A DNA stretch of 64,000 nt from Streptomyces sp. ALI-76-A (GTDB taxonomy: Bacteria > Actinomycetota > Actinomycetes > Streptomycetales > Streptomycetaceae), in NCBI RefSeq assembly GCF_030287445.1, contig NZ_JASVWB010000004.1:1364001-1428000 (forward strand). Direction: 5' to 3'. Positions within the stretch are counted from its first letter, which is position 1. Each line of letters starts with the position of its first letter. Positions 15,905 through 24,555 of this stretch are shown piece by piece. Under the pieces are notes generated by a model. That model saw only the letters and a list, made by a program, of their open reading frames with translations, made no database searches and was not told the DNA's origin. The translations under genes were made by a program, and so were the position numbers.

Positions 15905-16939
15905 GTGATCCTGATCGGCATCGATCCCCACAAGTCATCCCACACCGCCGTCGCCGTCGACGCCGCCGGCCACCAGGTGGCCCAACGCCGGTTCGTCGTC
16001 AACGCCGGGACCTTCCGCCAGCTGACGCGCTGGTGCGAGCAGTGGCCCGACCGCCGCTTCGCGGTCGAGGGCGCCGGCGGCCTGGGCCGCTCGCTCGCCC
16101 AGCAGCTGGCCGCCGCCGGCGAGAACGTCGTCGACGTGCCCTCCACCCTCTCGGCCCGGGCCCGGCTGCTGGCCACCGGCGGTGACCGCAAGACCGACGC
16201 GAAGGACGCCCTCCACGTCGCCCAGGTCGCCCTCTTCCGCCATGACCTGCGACCCGTGGTCCAGGAAGACCAGACCACGATCCTGCGGCTGCTGACCGAG
16301 CGGCGCGACGACCTCGTCCACCAACGCACCCGCGTCCTCAACCGACTTCACGCCGTCCTGCGCGATCTCCTGCCCGGCGGAGCACCCACCGGCCTGTCGG
16401 CCGACAAGGCCGCCGCCCTGATGAAGGGGATCCGGCCGGTCACGGCCACCGACAACTGCCGCCGGGACATAGCCCGTGACCTGCTGGCCGACCTGCGCAG
16501 GCTGGACCGGCAGGTCAAGGACAACCAAACCGAGATGCGCGAGGCCGTCGCCGCGACACGCACCACGCTGACTACCCTGCCGGGGCTGGGGACCGTGCTG
16601 GCCGCGAAGGTCCTCGGCCACATCGGGGACATCAGGCGTTTCCCCACCGAGCACCACTTTGCCAGCTATACCGGCAGCGCGCCCCTGGACGCCTCCAGCG
16701 GCAACAACGTCCGCCACCGGCTCAACACCGGTGGCAACCGTGCGCTGAACTCGGTCCTGCACACCATCGCCGTCTGCCAGATCCGCGACGGCGGGCGCGG
16801 GCAGGACTACTACCTCCGCAAGATCAGTGAGGGGAAGACGCCTTCGGAGGCCCGCAGGGCTCTCAAGCGACGGCTGTCCAACGTGGTCTACCGGATCATG
16901 AAACGCGACCAACGGACTCACCTCGCTCAAGCCGCTTGA
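15905..16939 (+). CDS. IS110-family transposase (DEDD), copy B
   Basis: About 344 aa from GTG 15905 after GAGGG; an in-frame GTG at 15854 would add 17 residues. Motifs: LIGIDPHKSSHTAVAVDAAG, FAVEGAGGLGRSLAQQL, RKTDAKDALHVAQVAL for the DEDD domain; TLPGLGTVLAAKVLGHIGD and FASYTGSAPLDASSGNNVRH with the conserved Ser for transposase_20; NRALNSVLHTIAVCQ. It differs strongly from copy A, so they are different elements, not a duplication. Intact. Confidence 0.85.
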   Translation: MILIGIDPHKSSHTAVAVDAAGHQVAQRRFVVNAGTFRQLTRWCEQWPDRRFAVEGAGGLGRSLAQQLAAAGENVVDVPSTLSARARLLATGGDRKTDAKDALHVAQVALFRHDLRPVVQEDQTTILRLLTERRDDLVHQRTRVLNRLHAVLRDLLPGGAPTGLSADKAAALMKGIRPVTATDNCRRDIARDLLADLRRLDRQVKDNQTEMREAVAATRTTLTTLPGLGTVLAAKVLGHIGDIRRFPTEHHFASYTGSAPLDASSGNNVRHRLNTGGNRALNSVLHTIAVCQIRDGGRGQDYYLRKISEGKTPSEARRALKRRLSNVVYRIMKRDQRTHLAQAA

Positions 16940-17112
16940 CACACAGAGGCGCTATCAGGTCACGTCCGTCCGGCGGCAGCGGTTGCTGCGTGCCCGGCCG
17001 GGCGGTCGACAGATCAACGCCAGGACACTCACGGGGTCAGTCATAAGCAAGAGTCAGACCGCCTCAGCCGGGCTCCCCGATCCTTGCGGGATCCGGTGCG
17101 AAAAGACTGACA

Positions 17113-17640
17113 GTCGTAGGCGTCCCCGACAGAGCCGATCGATGCCGCTATGCCTGCCCGGTCCAGGTGCTCGGCCAGCGCGAACGATGTGTACTGCGAC
17201 CCGGCGTCCGAGTGATGTACCAACTCGCCCTGTGCGCGCGGGAATCCGTCCCGGTCGCGCTGCCACAGCGCCATCTCCAGGGCGTCCAGGACGAGCCTGG
17301 TCTCCTTGGTGGTAGCGGCGGACCAGCCGACGATGCGCCGGGAGAAGGTGTCCACGACGAAGGCGAGGTAGACGACCCCGTTCCAGGTGGCAACGTGCGT
17401 GAAGTCGGCGACCCAGCAGCGGTTGGGGGCGCTGGCGACGAAGTCGCGGTCGAGGAGCTCCGGGGCCCGCTCGGCGGCCGGGTCGATGATCGTCGTGATC
17501 ACCTTCTTGCCGCGGACGGCGCCGGTGATGCCGAGTTCACGCATGAGGCGCTCGACGGTGCAGCGGGCCACGGCATGCCCTTGCCGGCTCAGCTCGCGCC
17601 AGACCTTCCGGGCCCCGTAGACACGGTAGTTGGACGTGAG
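17113..17640 (-). pseudogene. IS3-family transposase, N-terminal and central piece
   Basis: Read leftward: NYRVYGARKVWRELSRQGHA, VERLMRELGITGAVRGKK, CWVADFTHVATWNGVVYLAF (first Asp), then VHHSDAGSQYTSFALAEHLD (second Asp) and GSVGDAYD. The sequence stops matching at the expected catalytic-Glu block, which is the piece at 14262-14489. The 5' end is lost near 17640, next to the aldehyde dehydrogenase stop. Confidence 0.75.
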
Positions 17641-17681
17641 CCGCCCCGGGTTGATGAAGTTGTCGGAGGAGCCCTCCGCAG

Positions 17682-19160
17682 TCAGTGGGTAGTTCCGTTG
17701 GGGAGGTTGACCGTCTTGTACTCGAGGAAGGAGCTGAGCCCCTCAGGCCCGAACTCACGTCCGATGCCCGATTCCTTGTAGCCGCCGAAGGGAGCGGCGA
17801 ACTCGATCCGGTACCCGTTGATCGTCAGGCTTCCCGTGCGTACGTGGCGGGCGATCCGCATGGCGCGGTCCTCGTCACTGCTCCACACGCTTCCCGACAG
17901 GCCGTACTTCGAGTCGTTGGCGATGCGGACGGCGTCGGTGTCGTCGTCGAACGGGATCACGACGAGCACGGGGCCGAAGATCTCGTCCTGTGCGATACGC
18001 ATGCGGCTCTCGACGTCGGCGAAGACCGTCGGTTCGACGTACCAGCCTTTCGGCTGGCTCGAGGGTCGGCCGCCGCCCACGTTGATCGTCGCACCCTCCT
18101 GCCGCCCACTGGCGATGTAGTCCTCGACCCGTCGCCGTTGGCGTTCCGCCACCAGCGGGCCGACCTCGGTGGCGGGATCGTGCGGATCACCGACCGTCAG
18201 TGCGGCCGCCGCCTCGGAGACCGCATCCACGACCTGCCGGTAGCGGCTGCGATGAGCGAGAATCCGTGTCTGCGCCAGGCAGTGCTGGCCGGACATCATG
18301 ATCGCGAACGGCATGAGGGCCGGCACGACGCTGTCGAGGTCGGCGTCCTCAAGGATGATGGCGGGCGACTTCCCGCCGCACTCGAGGGTGACCCGCTTGA
18401 ACTGCTCGCCGCAGAGGGCGGCGACGCGTCGCCCCGTGGCAGAGCTGCCGGTGAAGCTGATCTTGTCGACCTGTGGATGCCGCACCAGTGCCTCGCTGCT
18501 CGGCCGGTCGGCAGGCACGATGTTCAGCACGCCCGGAGGCAGGTGCGCTTCCATCGCGGCTTCAGCGAGCAGGTACGCGTCGAGCGGCGTCTCGGGCGCC
18601 GGCTTGAGCACCACGGTGCAGCCGGCGACCAGGGCGGGGGCGAGGTTCACCATCGTGAGGATGAGCGGGGCGTTCCACGGCACGATCTGCCCGACGACGC
18701 CGACCGGCTCCCGAAGGATCCGAGCCGGTCCGGTAAGGCCGGCTCTGTCCTCCTCGAACGGGAAGGTCGTGGCAAGCCCTCGGAAGTAGTCGAGGAGCAT
18801 CACGGGAATCGGTGCCTGGAGGTGTTGGGAGAAGCTGATCGGCGATCCCATCTCCTCGGTGATGAGCTGAGCGATCTGCGGGACGCGCGAGCGGAGATAG
18901 TCGGTGAAGGGCTTCAGCGCGTCCGCTCGCTCCTGGGGCGACATGCGCGGCCACGGGCCGTCATCGAAAGCGGCACGGGCTGCGCGGACAGCCCGGGAAA
19001 CGTCGGCGGGCGTCGAGGAAGGCGCCGAGCCGATCTTCTCCTCGGTGGCCGGAGAGATGACCTCGATCAGGTCGTCGGCCTCCGACTCGACCATGTCGCC
19101 GCCGATGAAGAGTCGGTCCCGTACGAGGGCCGGGGCTTGGATGGTCACGTGGGAAGACAT
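17682..19160 (-). CDS. NAD(P)-dependent aldehyde dehydrogenase
   Basis: A complete 492-aa aldehyde dehydrogenase from ATG 19160 with GGAGG upstream. It has the N-terminal EVISPATEEKIGSAPSSTPA, cofactor site VGQIVPWNAPLILTMVNLAP and KPAPETP, FTGSSATGRRVAA, the general base Glu in LECGGKSPAII, the nucleophile Cys in SGQHCLAQTRI, and DEIFGPVLVVIPFD. It oxidises an aldehyde to the acid. The GMC oxidoreductase gene upstream (19335-20876) is transcribed in the same direction, so the pair may oxidise an alcohol through aldehyde to acid. A related non-coding element precedes both genes. Confidence 0.9.
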   Translation of the reverse strand: MSSHVTIQAPALVRDRLFIGGDMVESEADDLIEVISPATEEKIGSAPSSTPADVSRAVRAARAAFDDGPWPRMSPQERADALKPFTDYLRSRVPQIAQLITEEMGSPISFSQHLQAPIPVMLLDYFRGLATTFPFEEDRAGLTGPARILREPVGVVGQIVPWNAPLILTMVNLAPALVAGCTVVLKPAPETPLDAYLLAEAAMEAHLPPGVLNIVPADRPSSEALVRHPQVDKISFTGSSATGRRVAALCGEQFKRVTLECGGKSPAIILEDADLDSVVPALMPFAIMMSGQHCLAQTRILAHRSRYRQVVDAVSEAAAALTVGDPHDPATEVGPLVAERQRRRVEDYIASGRQEGATINVGGGRPSSQPKGWYVEPTVFADVESRMRIAQDEIFGPVLVVIPFDDDTDAVRIANDSKYGLSGSVWSSDEDRAMRIARHVRTGSLTINGYRIEFAAPFGGYKESGIGREFGPEGLSSFLEYKTVNLPNGTTH

Positions 19161-19221
19161 TGCTGGCCTCCTGGTTGTCGGCGGGATACGGACACCTCGG
19201 TCCTGGCCCGCGTTCGTTGTC

Positions 19222-19318
19222 GGTCATTCACGATGGTGGGCGGCCGTGGGTGGCTTCGCGTCGATGGGCCGACGCTGAGAATTTCCGGGCGGGACCCTGA
19301 GGATTTCGCCTCCGGGCG
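19222..19318 (-). promoter_or_regulatory. repeat element upstream of aldehyde dehydrogenase
   Basis: A stretch containing TTCGCGTCGATGGGCC, CTGAGAATTTCCGGGCGG and ACCCTGAGGATTT. A similar stretch occurs at 20955-21030, upstream of the GMC gene. Being non-coding, conserved, and in the same position relative to two co-directional genes, it is a candidate operator for the neighbouring LAL regulator. Confidence 0.45.
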
Positions 19319-19334
19319 GCCGGGATTTCGCAAT

Positions 19335-20876
19335 TCATTGGGCGCCGTCGGCGATGAGTGCGGCGGCCCGCTCGCCGATCATGACCGTGGTCGCGTTGGT
19401 GTTCGCCGAGACGATCGAGGGCATCACCGACGCGTCGGCGACCCGCAGGCCCCCGATGCCGCGCACCCGCAGTTGCGGGTCGACGACCTGACCGATGGCG
19501 CAGGTCCCGACGAGGTGGAAGTAGGTGCCGGTGCAGCGCGCCACGTAGTCGCGCGCGGCGGCCCCGTCGACGACCTCGAGCCCGGGCAGTACCTGTCGGG
19601 AGCGCCACTCGGCCAGGGCGGACGTCGCGCCGATCTCGCGCGCCCGCTGGAATCCGATCAGCATGCGGCGCACGTCCTCCTGCTCGGCGAGGTAGTTGGG
19701 GTCGATCCGCGGCGCCTGCGTGGGATCCGGGCCGGCCAGTCTCACTGTGCCGCGCGAGACCGGCGTCATGACGGCGAAGCCGATGGTGTAGCCGTTGGCG
19801 GGGCCTTCCAGGGACGGTGGATGGAAGGGCACGTCGATGAAGACGAACTGGAGGTCGGGCTCGTCCACGTCCGGCCCCGTGCGCTGGAGCGCGCTGACTT
19901 CGCCGTGCTGGTTGGCGCCGGGCTCGACCGGCCGACGCGCCTCGTAGGTGATGCCGGCGAGGGGATGATCATGGAGGTTCGCGCCGACGCCCGGGAGGTC
20001 TTCGACGACACCGATGCCAAGCTCACGCAGGTGGCGTTCGGGACCGAGCCCGGACAGCATGAGCAGCTTCGGCGAGCCGACCGCGCCAGCGGAGAGCACG
20101 ACCTCCTCCGTTGCCCGGACGCGACGGGTCCGACCATCGACCGCGTACTCGACGCCGACGCAGCGATCGCCGTCGAGCAACACGCCCAGCGCGAGGGCGC
20201 CGGTCTCGATGGTGAGGCCCGGGCGGCTGCGGATCGGCTCCAGGTACGCCGCGGCCGCGCTCTGACGCGCGCCGTCGACGATGTTGAGCTCATGCCAGCA
20301 GACGCCCTCGGGCTGCTTGCCGTTGTTGTCCTCGGTCGCGGGGATTCCCACCTCGAGCGCGGCATCGAAGAGTGCCTGGGAGAGCGGATGCCGGTTGCGC
20401 GCCGGTGCGACGCGCAGCGGTCCGCCGACGCCGCGGTAGGCCGGGTCGCGTCCCTCGGCGTGCTCCGAGCGCTTGAAGTACGGCAGCACGCTGTCGTACT
20501 CCCAACCGGTCGCGCCCTCGCGCGCCCAGCGGTCGAAGTTGGCCCGGTGCCCGCAGATGTGGGCCATGGCGTTGATCGCGCTCGAGCCGCCGAGCACCTT
20601 GCCGGCGGGCATGACGTGGTCGCGGTGGGCCGTGCCGGTCTGGGGCACGGTCGCGTAGCACCAGTCGACCTCGGTCCCCATCAGCGCGGGCCACGCCTGC
20701 GGGACCGTGAGCAGGTCGAGGGTCGCAGGACCTCCCGCCTCCAGCAGCAGCACGCGCGCACCGTCGCGTTCCGACAGCCGGGCTGCGAGCACGCAGCCGG
20801 CCGTGCCTGCCCCCACGATCACGTAGTCGTAGTCGCTCGCTTCAGGCCCCCTCCGCGTAGCGTTTGCCGTCGCCAT
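19335..20876 (-). CDS. GMC-family FAD-dependent alcohol oxidoreductase
   Basis: A 513-aa protein from ATG 20876 with GGGAGG upstream. FAD-binding DYVIVGAGTAGCVLAARLSE near residue 20, GMC signature 1 in GKVLGGSSAINAMAHICG, signature 2 in GAVGSPKLLMLSGLGP, and the active-site His in GTYFHLVGTCAIG followed by NTNATTVMIGERAA. These match choline-dehydrogenase-like alcohol dehydrogenases, usually quinone- or dye-linked and specific for primary or secondary alcohols. The gene precedes the aldehyde dehydrogenase and follows a LAL regulator, all leftward. Substrate unknown; polyether, terpene or long-chain alcohols are typical for such pairs. Confidence 0.9.
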   Translation of the reverse strand: MATANATRRGPEASDYDYVIVGAGTAGCVLAARLSERDGARVLLLEAGGPATLDLLTVPQAWPALMGTEVDWCYATVPQTGTAHRDHVMPAGKVLGGSSAINAMAHICGHRANFDRWAREGATGWEYDSVLPYFKRSEHAEGRDPAYRGVGGPLRVAPARNRHPLSQALFDAALEVGIPATEDNNGKQPEGVCWHELNIVDGARQSAAAAYLEPIRSRPGLTIETGALALGVLLDGDRCVGVEYAVDGRTRRVRATEEVVLSAGAVGSPKLLMLSGLGPERHLRELGIGVVEDLPGVGANLHDHPLAGITYEARRPVEPGANQHGEVSALQRTGPDVDEPDLQFVFIDVPFHPPSLEGPANGYTIGFAVMTPVSRGTVRLAGPDPTQAPRIDPNYLAEQEDVRRMLIGFQRAREIGATSALAEWRSRQVLPGLEVVDGAAARDYVARCTGTYFHLVGTCAIGQVVDPQLRVRGIGGLRVADASVMPSIVSANTNATTVMIGERAAALIADGAQ

Positions 20877-20954
20877 GTCGCTTCGCCTCCCGCGGTTGTT
20901 GGCCTTGTTTCGGTAGCCTCCCCCGGCTTCTCCCGTTCTCAGCCCTGATTGTCG

Positions 20955-21030
20955 GCGGCCGGCGGCCACCTTCGCGTCGATGGACCAACCCTGAATCTCT
21001 CGGGCCGGGGCCCTGAGGATTTGGTCTACG
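20955..21030 (-). promoter_or_regulatory. repeat element upstream of GMC gene
   Basis: Contains TTCGCGTCGATGGACC, CTGAATCTCTCGGGCCGG and GCCCTGAGGATTT, aligning with 19222-19318. Within each copy the pattern TCAGGG/TCAGCG recurs about two helical turns apart. It overlaps the 3' end of the LAL gene. Confidence 0.45.
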
Positions 21031-23989
21031 GGGCCGCGGGCTTGCGTGATCCACCGAGGTGCTCGGCGAGCTGCCGGCGCGAGCGGATGCCGAGCTTTTG
21101 GAAGACGTGGCGCAGGTGGGTCTCCACGGTGGGCAGGCTGATGGTGAGCGCTTCCGCGATCCGCCGGTTGGTCAGGCCCTGGTCGGCGAGGTCGGCAACG
21201 CGACGCTCGGCGCCCGTGAGCGCGTCGACCCCGCTGAGCGCCTGCCGTCGGGGCCGCGCACCGATGGCGTGGAGCTCCTCGCGCGCCCGCTGCGCCAGCG
21301 CCGTCGCCCCGCAGGACCAGGCGCCGTCCATGCCGCGCTCCAGCGCGGTCCGTGCCTCGGCGCGCCGGCCTTCGCGGCGCAACACGGCGCCCAGCTCGAC
21401 GAGCGAGCGCGCGTGCTCCAAGCGCGCCGGGGGGTCCTCGAGCACCGCCACCGCTTCCCGCAGCAGGTCCACCCGCTCGTTCGGACTGGCCGTCAGCGCG
21501 GCCGCGCGCAGCGCCACCCCGAGCGTTCGCGGCGCGCCGAACACCCGGGCAAGCTCGAGCTCCTCACACGCCAGCCGATGTGCCGCACCAGCATCTGCGG
21601 CTGTCAGCGCAAGCGCCGCCTGCGACCGCCAGGGCACGATTCCTGGGGTCACGACCGCGCCCTCCAACCGGGAGCCCAGGGCCAGCAGCTGATCGATCGC
21701 CTCCGCCGTGCGTCCCTGGGTGGCCCGCAGCCGGGCGCGCGTGCCGATCAGGAAGGAAAAGAGCAGCAAGGGACTGTCGGCGTCGGCCAGCCCGGTCTCG
21801 GTCAGCAGTCGCTCGGCGTCCCCGATTTTCCCGCGTTCGATCAGGGTGTCCACCAGCACGGCGACCGCGATCGGAGCATGCAAGGAGTGAGCCGGCGGCT
21901 CGCTGCCGGTCGGCCCGGTCCCCGGATGGAGGTGCGCCGCCTCCAGCGCGGCTCGGGCATCGGCATCGGCCTCGGCCAGCATGCCCAAGCGGTGGAAGAG
22001 CATCGAACGGAGCACGGCTGCATTCAGGAACTGTGCGGCCGACCCGTGTCGGCGGGCATCCTCCACCTCGTCGTCGAGCAACCGCCGGGCGAACGAGTGG
22101 CCCTCGGCGAAGATCAGCGCCACGAAAATCTGGGCGCTCATCGGTGCACGTGCGAACGCGGGCACCTGATACCGGCCGCGGGCCGCCTCTTCGGCCAGGC
22201 GGAGAACCCGTGCGGCCGGCTCGTTGGCGAAGAGCGCCTCGACGGCCGCCAGACTGGAGATGTGGGGAGGGACGGGTTCGCCGGCAAAGGCAGGCGCTAC
22301 GACCTGGCGGACGCGGTCGCGCAGGCCGCGCGGTGTCGAGAGGTCCACCTGCAGGGCCCCGGCCACGGCTGCCTCCAGGAGCAGTGCGCCCTCGGAGTCC
22401 CGCTCAGTGGCGTCGGCAATGAGACCGTCCAGAGCGGGCGCGACCTCGTGCGCGCGGTCCGACCAGACCAGCGCGGTGCGCAGGCGAAACCCGATCTCGA
22501 TCTTCGCCGCGATGTTGTCGGTGCACTCCAGTGCGGCCCGCAGGTCTTCCGCGGCCGCTGTGAACTGGCCGGCGCTCTGCTCGGCGGCACCGAGCTCGCG
22601 CAACAGCTCGGGCCTGGACAGATCGTGTGCAGGCTCCGCGAGTGCCCGCTTGAGGTAGCGCACCGCGAGGTCGGGCGCGCCCTTGCGGGTCGCCGAGCGG
22701 GCGGCGTCGAGCAGGATCTCGACGACCTCCGCATCACCGGTCGGCGCAGCTGCCAGCAGGTGCGACGCCACGCGCTCGACCGCGGACCCCTCGTGCCACA
22801 GCAGCCGGGCTGCGTCCCGGTGCCCTCGCGCCCGGCGGCGCGGGGGAAGCCGCGCGTAGATCGCCCAGCGCACGAGCGGGTGCACGAATGCCAGGCCATC
22901 GGCGCCGCGCAGGATACTCATCGAGACAAGGCCGTCGACGGCGTCGTCGCAGCTTCCCGGATCGAGCCCTGCCAGTCGGGCAGCCTGCACGACATCGGCT
23001 CCGTCGCCCAACACCGCCACGGCTGCGGCCAACGCCGTAGCCGACGGCGGCAGGCCCGCCAGACGCAGGTTGATCCACCGCGACACTGTCTCCAGGCCCA
23101 TCTCGCCGACCTGCTCGACTGCCGCCGAGGTCGGCTGCGCGCCCCGGGCACGCAGGGCGTCGATCAGCTGCGTGAGCAGGAACGGGTTGCCGCCCGTAGT
23201 CGTCCGGCAACCACGGACGAACCTCGGGTCGAGGGGCGCTGCCGCGAATGCGTCCTGCAGCAGGGTTTGTACCGCGTCGAGCGTGAACGGTCCCGGCCGG
23301 ACGACGTCGACCTCCGGGCCCGCGACCAGCTCCGTGAGCAGCAGGCCGTGGGCGCCGGGGTCCTCCGGGCGTACCGCGACCATCAGCAGCACGGGCAGGC
23401 CGTGCACGCGCCGAGCCAGATAGCCCAGGAACCGCAGCGACGGCACGTCGGCCCAGTGCGCGTCGTCGACCACCATCAGCAGCGGGGCGCGCGCCGCCAG
23501 CTTCGCGGTCAGCCCATAGAGCCCATGCAGCGCGGCGAAGCTGCGATCGCCGCCGCCGACCGGTTCACTGAGACGATCGGCGCGGCCGCCGCCGAGCAGC
23601 CACGCGGCGGGAGCGGCAGCTCCCTCGAGCAACACCTCACGCTCCCCGGCCTCCGCGGCGGTCAACACCGTCTCGAACAGCTGCCTGGCGACGCCGAAGG
23701 CGAACTCGGTCTCCAACTGCCCGCCGCGTGCGCTGACCACGGCCATGTCGCTCTCCGCCGCAAGCTCCGTCGCAGCCCGCAGCAGCCGCGTCTTGCCGAC
23801 CCCCGCCGCCCCCTCCAGTACCAGTACCGTGCCCCTGCCGGCCCTCGCCCCTGCGATCGCCGCGCCGATGCGCCGCAGCTCGTCCTCACGCTCAAGCAGC
23901 CGGCTCTCGACGCCTGCGCCACCCGCTTCGCCAGGCCGCGCAGGACGAGGACCCACATCAGTGTCTTGCTCGTGGTCAGACGGCTCCAC
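21026..23989 (-). CDS. LAL-type LuxR transcriptional regulator
   Basis: About 987 aa from GTG 23989 (GGAG upstream; an ATG at 24130 would add 47 residues of poor composition). The AAA-type ATPase domain has Walker A GAAGVGKTRLL at about residue 60-70 and Walker B LLMVVDDAHWAD. A long helical TPR-like middle follows. The C-terminal LuxR HTH is LTGAERRVADLADQGLTNRR and IAEALTISLPTVETHLRHVF. LAL (MalT-like) proteins bind an inducer and ATP, then activate adjacent genes. It is co-directional with the GMC and aldehyde dehydrogenase genes and is the likely activator of both. Confidence 0.9.
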   Translation of the reverse strand: MEPSDHEQDTDVGPRPARPGEAGGAGVESRLLEREDELRRIGAAIAGARAGRGTVLVLEGAAGVGKTRLLRAATELAAESDMAVVSARGGQLETEFAFGVARQLFETVLTAAEAGEREVLLEGAAAPAAWLLGGGRADRLSEPVGGGDRSFAALHGLYGLTAKLAARAPLLMVVDDAHWADVPSLRFLGYLARRVHGLPVLLMVAVRPEDPGAHGLLLTELVAGPEVDVVRPGPFTLDAVQTLLQDAFAAAPLDPRFVRGCRTTTGGNPFLLTQLIDALRARGAQPTSAAVEQVGEMGLETVSRWINLRLAGLPPSATALAAAVAVLGDGADVVQAARLAGLDPGSCDDAVDGLVSMSILRGADGLAFVHPLVRWAIYARLPPRRRARGHRDAARLLWHEGSAVERVASHLLAAAPTGDAEVVEILLDAARSATRKGAPDLAVRYLKRALAEPAHDLSRPELLRELGAAEQSAGQFTAAAEDLRAALECTDNIAAKIEIGFRLRTALVWSDRAHEVAPALDGLIADATERDSEGALLLEAAVAGALQVDLSTPRGLRDRVRQVVAPAFAGEPVPPHISSLAAVEALFANEPAARVLRLAEEAARGRYQVPAFARAPMSAQIFVALIFAEGHSFARRLLDDEVEDARRHGSAAQFLNAAVLRSMLFHRLGMLAEADADARAALEAAHLHPGTGPTGSEPPAHSLHAPIAVAVLVDTLIERGKIGDAERLLTETGLADADSPLLLFSFLIGTRARLRATQGRTAEAIDQLLALGSRLEGAVVTPGIVPWRSQAALALTAADAGAAHRLACEELELARVFGAPRTLGVALRAAALTASPNERVDLLREAVAVLEDPPARLEHARSLVELGAVLRREGRRAEARTALERGMDGAWSCGATALAQRAREELHAIGARPRRQALSGVDALTGAERRVADLADQGLTNRRIAEALTISLPTVETHLRHVFQKLGIRSRRQLAEHLGGSRKPAAP

Positions 23990-24149
23990 GGTGGCTTTCT
24001 CCCGGTTTCCAGGCTGCGAGCCCACCCTCCGGCCACCATCTCGCCCTCCTGGCGCCCTCCTGCCGCTGCACGCTGCCAGATGCTGCTCCCTTGTCCCCAT
24101 CAGGCTCACACGGGTGGGGCTGTCGCGCATCGGGGACCCGGGCCGCCAG

Positions 24150-24350
24150 CTATGTGGTGCTCGTTCTGAAGGATGTCCGGAAGTTCTCCGTCTTCCCCGT
24201 CGCCGCGATCGACGATCCGGTGCTGCCAGAGGTGCTGGCGGAGCTGGCGGCGGCGCGGGCGGATGAGATAGACGCCGACACCGTCAACCGGGAGCTGTCC
24301 ATCGCGCGCAAGACGATCGACTGGTGGCAGCGCCAGGGCTCGAATGCGAT
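24150..24350 (+). pseudogene. integrase N-terminal-region fragment
   Basis: A short frame reading VLPEVLAELAAARADEIDAD and TVNRELSIARKTIDWWQRQG. This is typical of the core-binding region of actinobacterial tyrosine recombinases (V-N-R-x-L-S-x-A-R). No start codon or catalytic domain is present. It ends abruptly into the radical-SAM scrap. Confidence 0.5.
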
Positions 24351-24369
24351 CCGACGATCGGCATCGAGC

Positions 24370-24555
24370 GGCGGCCGGCACCGCCGGACCGCACCGCGGG
24401 CTCCCCGCCGGAGAACATCACCACCTCCGCCTCGCCCTCGGACTCCACGAACACGTCGAGCATCCCCGCGCACTGCTCGTGGGTGATGGAGTAGCCGTCG
24501 GGCTGGTGCCTGGAGTCGGCGAGGTAGATCGGGCAGTCCACGCGTTGCCCACGCA
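24370..24555 (-). pseudogene. radical-SAM protein fragment
   Basis: Leftward frame reads VDCPIYLADSRHQPDGYSIT, HEQCAGMLDVFVESEGEAEV and VMFSGGEPAV. The FSGGEP motif and the spacing to a CxxxCxxC-like region identify a radical-SAM N-terminus, but the cysteine motif is degraded (only DCPIY remains). Both sides are cut. A relic. Confidence 0.45.

Noticed and set aside
17685..20948. A 1087-codon open frame on the plus strand opposite the aldehyde dehydrogenase and GMC genes
   Set aside because: It is the mirror of two well-supported enzymes on the minus strand, has no motifs and is Arg/Gly/His-rich; long antisense frames are expected in very GC-rich DNA.
21059..24169. A 1036-codon plus-strand frame opposite the LAL regulator
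   Set aside because: The minus strand has clear Walker and LuxR motifs; the plus frame has low-complexity Arg/Gln/Gly composition.
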